Shown piece by piece: positions 1 through 5,415 of a stretch of DNA of 5,415 nt; position 1 is the first letter of the stretch; each line of letters starts with the position of its first letter. The notes below the pieces were generated by a model. It saw nothing but the letters and a program-made list of their open reading frames with translations. It was not told the DNA's origin and ran no database searches. Made by a program: the position numbers and the translations under genes. Source of the stretch: Acholeplasmatales bacterium (GTDB taxonomy: Bacteria > Bacillota_I > Bacilli_A > Acholeplasmatales > Anaeroplasmataceae); contig JAFPIE010000259.1 of the NCBI GenBank assembly GCA_017388605.1, positions 1 through 5,415 on the forward strand, given 5' to 3'.

Positions 1-1
1 A

Positions 2-625
2 ACTCATGCAAATTATTGCGTAAGATACGACGATAAAAGAAATGTAATAGAGGTTCATTTTGAGGGGACAAAGGATGTACCCGATTGGGTTACAAATCTA
101 TTATTTCAGCCAAAATATTATGAATCCTTTTTGTGGAAGGATAAAAAAATAACATTGAAGGTTCATAAATCATGGGCAGCCATGTATAAGGTAATGAAGG
201 ATTTTGTAAGAAGTAAGGTTACAAATCTATTAGAGCTACACAAGACTGCAGAGGTTGAGGTTATTGGGTGGAGCCTAGGCTCTGCAATGGCGATGCTTTG
301 TAGCCAGGATTTGAATTATAATTTTGGAATTGAAGCTCATCTTTTTACCTTTGGTTCTGTAAATCCATTTAAAATGAATATATTTAATAAGGGAAGAACC
401 ATTAAATATTTAAGAAGCTGCTGTAAAAGCTATCATATATTTTGTAATAGAAATGATATTGTTACATATTTAGTTCCTAAGCTATTTGGCTTTAGAAAGC
501 TTTCTAGAATTAATGTGCGAGGTAAATTTAATTTCTTTGGCTTATTTAATGTTGCGAAAAATCATTTTATTTATGATAGACCAGAATTGTATTCTAGAAT
601 ATATAAAAAGGAAAGAATGTGCTAA
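2..625 (+). CDS. Class 3 lipase-like alpha/beta hydrolase, 5'-truncated by the window edge
   Basis: The frame is open from base 2, so the true start lies upstream; the TTG at 131 is internal, not a start. The 207 visible residues follow the class 3 lipase (triacylglycerol lipase-like) fold. Near the left edge is a strand ending in HFEGT followed by DW (residues 19-29), matching the family's FRGT...DW oxyanion segment. Next come VHKSW, the nucleophile elbow GWSLGSA (Ser codon 272-274), a TFGS strand, an ND pair (Asp codon 455-457) and a C-terminal NHFIY (His codon 563-565). The Ser-Asp-His triad is thus complete and correctly ordered, so the enzyme is probably active as an esterase or lipase; the substrate cannot be told. 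The elbow has Trp where most family members have His (GHSLG). No signal peptide can be judged because the N-terminus is missing. The gene ends at a hairpin terminator and converges on the HD-GYP gene; no functional link to its neighbours is evident. Confidence 0.8.
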   Translation, partial: THANYCVRYDDKRNVIEVHFEGTKDVPDWVTNLLFQPKYYESFLWKDKKITLKVHKSWAAMYKVMKDFVRSKVTNLLELHKTAEVEVIGWSLGSAMAMLCSQDLNYNFGIEAHLFTFGSVNPFKMNIFNKGRTIKYLRSCCKSYHIFCNRNDIVTYLVPKLFGFRKLSRINVRGKFNFFGLFNVAKNHFIYDRPELYSRIYKKERMC

Positions 626-650
626 AAAAGGACTCTTAGTGAGTCCTTTT
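626..650. terminator. Bidirectional intrinsic terminator between convergent genes
   Basis: GGACTC (630-635), a 5-nt loop, and GAGTCC (641-646) form a perfect 6-bp GC-rich stem. The stem is extended by A residues on the left (626-629) pairing with T residues on the right (647-650). Read rightward it ends in TTTTCTTT; read leftward it ends in six T residues (complement of 624-629). It sits immediately after the lipase stop (623-625) and the HD-GYP stop (653-655), so it can serve both genes. Confidence 0.85.
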
Positions 651-652
651 CT

Positions 653-1972
653 TTATAGCTTTTCCTTTGCTACAGCTTTAAAATCATCCAATACGGTTTT
701 AAATACCTCAACTAAATCTGGGTCAAAATGAGTGCCAGAATCTTTGATGATGATTTCAATTGCATCCTCTATAGGGATTGGCTTTTTATATACTCTTTCT
801 GCAACTAAGGCATCAAATACATCGGCAATAGCCATAATTCTTGCAGGTAGTGGTATTTCTTCTTTAGATAGATGATTTGGATATCCTTGTCCATTCCATT
901 TTTCATGGTGGAAGCATGCGATATCATAGGCTACATTCAAAAATTCCTTATCTCCTAAATCATTTAGAATATTATTGATGATCTCTCCACCCTTTGTGGT
1001 GTGAATCTTCATTTTTTCATATTCTATATCGGTAAGCTTTCCGGGCTTACATAAAATTAAATCACTGACAACGATTTTTCCAATGTCATGAAGTGGGGCA
1101 GCATTAATGATATTATCAGAAAATTTATCGGTTAATATATTCTTATATTTATCGATTTGTCTCATTTTATTAATCATTATAGTTACATATTTTTTTGTTC
1201 TTTTTATGTGAGCTCCTGTTTCAATATCTCTAGATTCGATAATATCAGCTAAATGCTCAATTACAGATTTTTGCATCTCCGATTTGTTTTTGATTTCTAA
1301 ATTTACCTTATCATTTAATTCAATTTGAGTAAGAATCATATCTGAGGTTCTTTTTGTTGTAGATACTGCAATAAAATCTATTACGGCTATACAAAACATT
1401 CTAGGTAAGCAGTAATGACAAAAGATTTCAAATAATCTCTTTGGAGTTCCTGTATTTACTCTATTTTGAAATTCCATCGCTTCTGTTTTGGTTAGTGGCT
1501 TTAATAGGTTTGCATCATATATGCCAAAATAGAATTCTCCGTATGTTACAAGAGGAATTAGGATTAAAGAAAAGGATAATAATAAAATGAACATTTTCTT
1601 TTTGTTTCGATATTGCGCTGCAAGAAGTAGTGGAATTACTAAAAGTAAGGTTGCATGGAAGGATAGGGTTACTCCATTTAATAGTGCAGTTATATAAGCA
1701 AAGGTTAATAAAATGTATTTAAAATATCTTTTTTCTAATATGGTTTCCTTCTTTAAATATTTATCGTGTATTAAATATACAACAAAGGGGGTAATATTTA
1801 AAAATGCTAAGGAAAGCATTACAGATATAATTAAACGATTATCCTGTGTGAATATTCCTGCAACGTTTAATACGATTACCAGTAAGGATAAAATAGACAT
1901 GGCAACTAAGCACATCATATTAAATTTATTGGCTTTTCTTTCAGATAATTTATTAATATAATCGCTATTCAT
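653..1972 (-). CDS. Membrane-anchored HD-GYP cyclic-di-GMP phosphodiesterase
   Basis: This 439-residue protein has two halves. Residues about 19-205 are strongly hydrophobic, with roughly six membrane helices (about 19-41, 47-69, 85-103, 106-121, 126-147 and 185-205). I do not recognise this as a named sensor domain. A short charged, helical linker (about 207-240) leads to the HD-GYP domain (about 238-430). The domain keeps all family hallmarks: ESRDIETGAH (246-255), HDIGK (295-299), the KIH metal ligand (H324), HHEKWNGQGYP (355-365), ADVFDAL (383-389) and GTHFDP (413-418). Known family members hydrolyse c-di-GMP to pGpG or GMP using a two- or three-metal centre, and retention of all these residues predicts an active enzyme. 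The ATG at 1970-1972 is preceded by AAGGA (1982-1986 on this strand) at 9-nt spacing, which supports the start. It is monocistronic as far as visible, divergent from gdpP and convergent with the lipase gene. The membrane half probably senses an unknown signal (inference). Confidence 0.92.
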   Translation of the reverse strand: MNSDYINKLSERKANKFNMMCLVAMSILSLLVIVLNVAGIFTQDNRLIISVMLSLAFLNITPFVVYLIHDKYLKKETILEKRYFKYILLTFAYITALLNGVTLSFHATLLLVIPLLLAAQYRNKKKMFILLLSFSLILIPLVTYGEFYFGIYDANLLKPLTKTEAMEFQNRVNTGTPKRLFEIFCHYCLPRMFCIAVIDFIAVSTTKRTSDMILTQIELNDKVNLEIKNKSEMQKSVIEHLADIIESRDIETGAHIKRTKKYVTIMINKMRQIDKYKNILTDKFSDNIINAAPLHDIGKIVVSDLILCKPGKLTDIEYEKMKIHTTKGGEIINNILNDLGDKEFLNVAYDIACFHHEKWNGQGYPNHLSKEEIPLPARIMAIADVFDALVAERVYKKPIPIEDAIEIIIKDSGTHFDPDLVEVFKTVLDDFKAVAKEKL

Positions 1973-1994
1973 TCTCTCACATCCTTATTCCTTT

Positions 1995-2000
1995 ATTATA
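1995..2000 (-). promoter_or_regulatory. Candidate -10 element for the HD-GYP gene
   Basis: Read on the minus strand this is TATAAT, 22 nt upstream of the HD-GYP ATG, with the AAGGA ribosome binding site between. No convincing TTGACA-like -35 box lies 16-18 nt upstream. The promoter is therefore either weak, activator-dependent, or wrongly placed in this AT-rich stretch. The implied leader would be only about 15 nt. Confidence 0.4.
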
Positions 2001-2028
2001 TTATGAAGAAGAAAAATATTAAAGTCTT

Positions 2029-2061
2029 ATTATGCCCTAATTTTTTCATTTAAGGCATAAT
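2029..2061. promoter_or_regulatory. Inverted repeat, 12-nt arms, upstream of the HD-GYP gene
   Basis: ATTATGCCCTAA (2029-2040) and TTAAGGCATAAT (2050-2061) are complementary at 11 of 12 positions, with a 9-nt T-rich spacer. No gene reads into it from either side, and neither side carries a proper T-tract, so it is not an obvious terminator. If the HD-GYP -10 is at 1995-2000, the dyad centre lies near -57 relative to the expected start site, a position typical of an activator site. If transcription begins further upstream it would be a 5' leader hairpin. The binding protein is unknown. Confidence 0.45.
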
Positions 2062-2092
2062 TATTCCCAAAAAACACTTTTAAAACTCACCT

Positions 2093-2110
2093 ACTTACAT
2101 AAATGTAAGT
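2093..2110. promoter_or_regulatory. Perfect 18-bp dyad, possible operator
   Basis: ACTTACAT (2093-2100), two A residues, then ATGTAAGT (2103-2110) form a perfect 8-bp inverted repeat with a 2-bp spacer. This is the size and symmetry of a site for a homodimeric winged-helix or helix-turn-helix regulator. It is centred about 60 bp upstream of the expected gdpP transcription start and lies between the two divergent promoters, so it could influence either. I cannot assign a regulator family. Confidence 0.45.
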
Positions 2111-2125
2111 CATTTTGTTTTTCAA

Positions 2126-2154
2126 TTGAATTGTAATCTTCATTTTGTTATAAT
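2126..2154 (+). promoter_or_regulatory. Sigma-A-type promoter for the gdpP-rplI-dnaB operon
   Basis: TTGAAT (2126-2131) as -35, a 17-bp spacer, and a perfect TATAAT -10 (2149-2154) preceded by TG one base upstream (2146-2147), giving an extended -10. Transcription should start near 2160-2162, leaving a leader of only about 18-20 nt that consists essentially of the ribosome binding site AAAGAGGTGA (2164-2173). A 10-bp palindrome TTCAATTGAA (2121-2130) overlaps the -35. Confidence 0.75.
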
Positions 2155-2179
2155 AGAATAGATAAAGAGGTGACCTTAG

Positions 2180-4660
2180 ATGAAGCAGTTTTTTAATAGA
2201 ATTAAAGCTCTTATCTTTGCTGTAATATTCTTAGCAGGCACAGGTGCTGCCGGTTATTTTACCTATTATTATTTAACCGATGGCATCAATGAAAATTTCT
2301 ATTTTGAGATTATTTTCTTATCCGTTGCCATTATAAGCTTTATTATTGCAACCATTCTGATTTATTCTTTTATCAACAAGAAGAATGCAGATACGATTAA
2401 GATGCTAGAGCTAAGACTTAAAAAATGGACAAATATATCCTACCATGCATCTAAGGCTGGTGATGAGGCCTTCAATAAGCTACCTATTGGTATTGTATTA
2501 TATGATTCTCAATATAATATCATTTGGGCGAATGAGCACTCTAAGGAAATCTTTAATAGTAAGCTAATTGATACATCTATTGATTCTATTTCAAAGGATT
2601 TTATGAGTGATGTCATTCGTAATCAGACCTTAATTAATATGAAATTCGGTGATAAATCCTATGAGGTTATCCACAACACTGAATTTAATATTTTATATTT
2701 CTTTGATGTAACAGAAAGAGAAGAAATAAAGAAAAGATATAACGAAAGAAAGCTTACGATTGGTATTATTGAGCTTGATAACTTTGAAGAATCTATTAAG
2801 AAGTTTGATATGCAAGAGAAGGCTACCATTCGTGGTTCTATTTTAGGTGCAATTTCGGATTGGATTGCAAGATATCATGGATATTTACAAACCTTAAATG
2901 GAGATAGAATGTCCTTTATCGTTGATAAAGAGGCCGTTTTAAGAATGAAAAAGGACAATTTTGATATCTTTGATAAGTTTGAGGAAATCACTCAAAAATA
3001 TAGACTAAAGACATCTATTACAATTGGTGTTGCCTGTCATGATATTAATTATGACGAGCTTGGTAGTATTGCTCAAGCACAATTTGAGCTTGCTGAAAAG
3101 CGTGGTGGAGGTCAGGGCTGTATCAATATTGAAAATGAAGCAGTTTCCTTCTTCGGTGCAAAATCGAATGCAACAGAGAAGAATGACCTAGTAGAGGTAC
3201 GTCAGCAAACCTTAGCATTAAAGGATCACGTACAGGGCTCTACAAATGTTGTCTTAATGTGTCATAATTTCGCAGACTGTGATGCGATTGGTTCTATGAT
3301 TGGTGCTTTCCGTATGGTTAAAACATCAGGGCTTGATTGTAAGATGGCCTTTGATGTAAATAAAGCCGATGTTACAGTTAAGAAGATTTATAAATTTATT
3401 GAAAAGGATCCTGCATTACTAGAAAACTTTATTACAGAGGAGCAGGCATTAGAATTAATTAAGCCTACGACTTTATTAATTATTACAGATACACAGGCTC
3501 CAAGGCTTGTAATGTTCCCATCCTTATTAGAGAAGGCATCTAGATTCTCTATTATTGACCACCACATTGATAGTGCTGGTATTGGTTTTACTGGATTCCT
3601 ATCTGATTATAGATTAACGAGTGCATCTAGTGCAGTAGAATTAGTAACCGAAATGTTCTCATTCTATAATCCAAATATTAAGCCAACACCACTTGAGGCA
3701 TCCATTATGCTTGCTGGTGTCATTGTTGATACAAACAACTTTACACAAAGAAGTGGTACTCGTACATTTGAAGTTTCTGCAACATTAAAGAGCTTTGGCG
3801 CAGAGATGATTTTCGTACGTAAGCTATTACAAGAATCTATTACAAGTGAAAGATTAATTTCATCTGCTATCGCAAAAGCAGAGATATATGGTGACAGGTT
3901 CTCCCTTGTTACACTTGAGGAGAATCAACAGATTCCAGACCGTACAACCCTAGCTAAGATTTCAGACCGTCAGCTAACCATTGCAGGTGTAGATGCATCC
4001 TTTACCATTGGTAGAATTGATGCGAATACATGCGGTATTTCTGCAAGAAGCTTAGGTGATTCTGTCAATGTACAGCTAATTATGGAAGGTATGGGTGGTG
4101 GTGGACACTTTAATAGTGCCGCACTACAAAGAAAGGATTGTACCATTGAAGAATTAAAGAATGAGCTTATTAATACATTAAAGCTTGAATTTATTGAGGG
4201 AGGTTCCGAGAAGATGAAGGTTATTTTAACAAAGGATGTTAAGGGTAAAGGTAAGAAGGGCGAAACTAAGGAAGTCGCAAACGGATATGGTAATTACCTT
4301 ATTCAGAACAATATGGCTGTTGCAGCAACACCTGAAAACATCAAGAAGCTTGAAGAGGATAAGGAAAGAGAAAGAGTTATGGCTGAGAACCAGCATAACC
4401 TATTACTCAAGTTTAAAGAAGAAATTCAAGGAAAGCAAATTACAGTACAATTAAAGATTGGTGCTGGTGGAAAGAATTTCGGCCACATTACAGAAAAGAT
4501 GGTTTGTGATGAGTTCGAAGCACAAACAGGTATGCACCTTGATAAGCGTAAGGTAGAATTACCTGCAGATATCAATTCCGTTGGTATTTATACGGCAACT
4601 GTAAAGCTTGCAGCTGATGTTGTTGCACAATTTGATATCAATGTAGAAGAGAAAAAGTAG
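2180..4660 (+). CDS. gdpP-rplI: GdpP-type cyclic-di-AMP phosphodiesterase fused to ribosomal protein L9
   Basis: One uninterrupted 826-codon frame. Residues 1-678 are a complete GdpP: two membrane helices (about 8-31 and 41-65), a PAS-like domain (about 95-180), a degenerate GGDEF domain (about 185-320, with NGDRM at the signature position, so not a cyclase), a DHH domain (about 350-535) and DHHA1 (about 560-665). Catalytic metal ligands are present: H362, D366 and D368 in [12 protein letters not shown]437 in TDTQ (family usually DTH), D460-H461-H462, and D517 in [16 protein letters not shown] (639-648) is the DHHA1 signature. Family members degrade c-di-AMP to pApA, affecting osmotic and cell-wall homeostasis. 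Residues 679-826 are a full L9 starting [16 protein letters not shown], with the rRNA-binding N-domain, connecting helix (about 717-748) and C-domain. The start has a strong ribosome binding site (2164-2173, 6-nt spacing). Usually these are two adjacent genes; here the stop between them is absent. A sequencing or assembly error at the junction is the main alternative. Confidence 0.93.
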   Translation: MKQFFNRIKALIFAVIFLAGTGAAGYFTYYYLTDGINENFYFEIIFLSVAIISFIIATILIYSFINKKNADTIKMLELRLKKWTNISYHASKAGDEAFNKLPIGIVLYDSQYNIIWANEHSKEIFNSKLIDTSIDSISKDFMSDVIRNQTLINMKFGDKSYEVIHNTEFNILYFFDVTEREEIKKRYNERKLTIGIIELDNFEESIKKFDMQEKATIRGSILGAISDWIARYHGYLQTLNGDRMSFIVDKEAVLRMKKDNFDIFDKFEEITQKYRLKTSITIGVACHDINYDELGSIAQAQFELAEKRGGGQGCINIENEAVSFFGAKSNATEKNDLVEVRQQTLALKDHVQGSTNVVLMCHNFADCDAIGSMIGAFRMVKTSGLDCKMAFDVNKADVTVKKIYKFIEKDPALLENFITEEQALELIKPTTLLIITDTQAPRLVMFPSLLEKASRFSIIDHHIDSAGIGFTGFLSDYRLTSASSAVELVTEMFSFYNPNIKPTPLEASIMLAGVIVDTNNFTQRSGTRTFEVSATLKSFGAEMIFVRKLLQESITSERLISSAIAKAEIYGDRFSLVTLEENQQIPDRTTLAKISDRQLTIAGVDASFTIGRIDANTCGISARSLGDSVNVQLIMEGMGGGGHFNSAALQRKDCTIEELKNELINTLKLEFIEGGSEKMKVILTKDVKGKGKKGETKEVANGYGNYLIQNNMAVAATPENIKKLEEDKERERVMAENQHNLLLKFKEEIQGKQITVQLKIGAGGKNFGHITEKMVCDEFEAQTGMHLDKRKVELPADINSVGIYTATVKLAADVVAQFDINVEEKK
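4196..4216 (+). promoter_or_regulatory. Internal ribosome binding site and ATG for L9 inside the fused frame
   Basis: GAGGGAGGT (4196-4204) contains a perfect GGAGGT core, followed 9 nt later by the in-frame ATG at 4214-4216. That ATG is exactly where a free L9 begins (MKVI...). The same bases encode the short IEGGSEK linker between DHHA1 and L9. A match this good at the family's natural start is hard to ascribe to chance and suggests the ancestral rplI start signal is retained. Confidence 0.7.
4214..4660 (+). other. rplI: L9 coding segment, possibly also translated separately as free L9
   Basis: These 148 codons match the usual length of bacterial L9 (about 148-150 residues). The conserved N-terminal rRNA-binding domain is present: [11 protein letters not shown], then [10 protein letters not shown] and the [10 protein letters not shown] segment. 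It is followed by a charged connecting helix (E- and K-rich), and by a C-domain with [15 protein letters not shown] and a terminal VEEKK. L9 binds 23S rRNA near the L1 stalk and helps reading-frame fidelity. A ribosomal subunit is needed in far more copies than a membrane phosphodiesterase, so separate initiation at 4214 would make biological sense. That is inference; the sequence shows only the in-frame start and its ribosome binding site. Confidence 0.55.
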
Positions 4661-4678
4661 CGAAGGAGGGCGTTCGGT

Positions 4679-5415
4679 ATGAGCAATCAAAACCTAAAGG
4701 TGCCTGCGGAAATTGAATCCGAAATTGCGATTATCGGATGTATTTTCCTAGATCCTGAGGTTATTTATCAGGTAGCAGATGTATTAACTCCAGACGATTT
4801 TTATGAAACAAAAAATCGTTTGATTTATAGAACAATGCTCGACATCAATAAGCAAGGTCGTGCTATTGATGCGACAACGGTTATTGCTGATTTGACACTT
4901 AAAAGTGTATTAGATCAGGCAGGTGGTGTAGATTATATTGCAAGTATTGCAGATTATAGCTATTCCACTGCGAATATTGAATCCTATATTGATTTAATTG
5001 AAAATGCATCCTTAAGAAGAAATACAATTAATGCGTTAAATACATTAGCGCAAAAGGGCTATGATGCGAAGGTATCTGCCTTTGATTATATTGACGATGT
5101 AGAAAAGACAGTTTTCGATTTATCGAAAAGAAGAAGAGTTGAAGATTTCAAAACGATTAAAGAGGTTACAGATAATGTATCTAAGCAAACGGCAGCCAAT
5201 GCGAATAGAAACGAGGATGTCATTGGTCTTGATACAGGCTTCCCATGTGTAAATAAAATTACACAGGGCTTTCAAAGTGGTCAGTTGATCATTCTTGCTG
5301 CAAGACCAGCCATGGGTAAGTCTGCGATGGCAATGAATTTAGCTGTCAATGTTGCCGTCAGCAACAAAGAGGGAAATGGTACTGTTGCTATATTCAACCT
5401 AGAAATGAGTGCTGA
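4679..5415 (+). CDS. dnaB: Replicative DNA helicase DnaB, 3'-truncated by the window edge
   Basis: The frame is open from ATG 4679 to the window end (245 codons, roughly the first half of a usual 440-450-residue DnaB). AAGGAGGG (4663-4670) supplies the ribosome binding site at about 8-nt spacing. The N-terminal DnaB domain is clear: PAEIESEIAIIGCIFLDPE (9-27), LTPDDFYETKNRLIY (36-50) and AIDATTVIADL (62-72). A linker region follows, then the RecA-like ATPase domain begins with GLDTGFPCVNKITQGFQSG (183-201), Walker A ARPAMGKS (208-215) and FNLEMSA (239-245). Walker A has Ala where most DnaB proteins have Gly (RPGMGKT/S). DnaB is the hexameric ATP-driven helicase that opens the replication fork and recruits primase. 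It lies 18 bp after the gdpP-rplI stop with no terminator between, so it is almost certainly co-transcribed. The Walker A position, a frequent DnaB intein insertion site, is uninterrupted. Confidence 0.95.
   Translation, partial: MSNQNLKVPAEIESEIAIIGCIFLDPEVIYQVADVLTPDDFYETKNRLIYRTMLDINKQGRAIDATTVIADLTLKSVLDQAGGVDYIASIADYSYSTANIESYIDLIENASLRRNTINALNTLAQKGYDAKVSAFDYIDDVEKTVFDLSKRRRVEDFKTIKEVTDNVSKQTAANANRNEDVIGLDTGFPCVNKITQGFQSGQLIILAARPAMGKSAMAMNLAVNVAVSNKEGNGTVAIFNLEMSA

Noticed and set aside
131..133. TTG at 131 as the lipase start
   Set aside because: The frame stays open to base 2 and the upstream residues fit the family's FRGT...DW segment, so the gene is truncated by the window.
486..731. 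Plus-strand 81-codon frame crossing the lipase end and terminator
   Set aside because: It overlaps the conserved lipase C-terminus in another frame and runs through the terminator into the antisense of the HD-GYP gene; no family resemblance.
1713..1961. Plus-strand 82-codon frame antisense to the HD-GYP N-terminus
   Set aside because: It is the complement of the hydrophobic membrane-helix region, has no recognisable domain, and is a shadow of the HD-GYP gene.
2121..2133. TTCAATTGAA palindrome overlapping the gdpP -35 as a separate operator
   Set aside because: It is short and made almost only of A and T, so expected often here; noted within the promoter entry only.
4146..4173. Possible internal promoter for L9 (TTGAAG, 16-bp spacer, TATTAA)
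   Set aside because: Both boxes are poor matches and lie in conserved DHHA1 coding sequence; no better than chance in AT-rich DNA.
4236..4454. 72-codon frame inside the L9 segment
   Set aside because: It is an out-of-frame lysine/arginine-rich shadow of the highly conserved L9 sequence.
5300..5415. Intein in DnaB
   Set aside because: The reading through Walker A and on to FNLEMSA is continuous and ordinary; any insertion further downstream is outside the window.

Overview
The window reads as a low-G+C Bacillota-type chromosome (AT-rich, AGA-dominated arginine codons, strong GGAGG-type ribosome binding sites, standard code with no in-frame TGA). The gdpP - rplI - dnaB gene order is the classic Bacillota arrangement. 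The HD-GYP phosphodiesterase with a membrane sensor domain suits Clostridia (for example a Lachnospiraceae-like lineage), but that family-level placement is only a guess.

Layout: (1) Positions 2-625, + strand, hold the 3' part of a class 3 (alpha/beta hydrolase) lipase-like gene whose start lies outside the window. (2) A compact bidirectional hairpin terminator at about 626-650 separates it from (3) a convergent minus-strand gene (653-1972) for a membrane-anchored HD-GYP protein, predicted to hydrolyse cyclic di-GMP. (4) A 207-bp divergent intergenic region (1973-2179) carries a near-perfect consensus promoter for the rightward operon, a candidate -10 for the leftward gene, and two inverted repeats between them. 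(5) Positions 2180-4660 hold one uninterrupted reading frame of 826 codons. It joins a complete GdpP-type cyclic-di-AMP phosphodiesterase (two membrane helices, PAS, degenerate GGDEF, DHH, DHHA1) to a complete ribosomal protein L9. (6) dnaB, the replicative helicase gene, starts 18 bp later and runs off the right edge.

The most notable item is the GdpP-L9 fusion. The L9 part is full length (148 residues), begins at its own in-frame ATG (4214), and that ATG is preceded by a perfect GGAGGT sequence at 9-nt spacing. One open reading frame may therefore make both a membrane-bound GdpP-L9 fusion and free L9. The neighbourhood also pairs two second-messenger phosphodiesterases, one for c-di-GMP and one for c-di-AMP, transcribed divergently from a shared control region. 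Nothing in the window looks like a phage, insertion sequence, CRISPR array or RNA gene.
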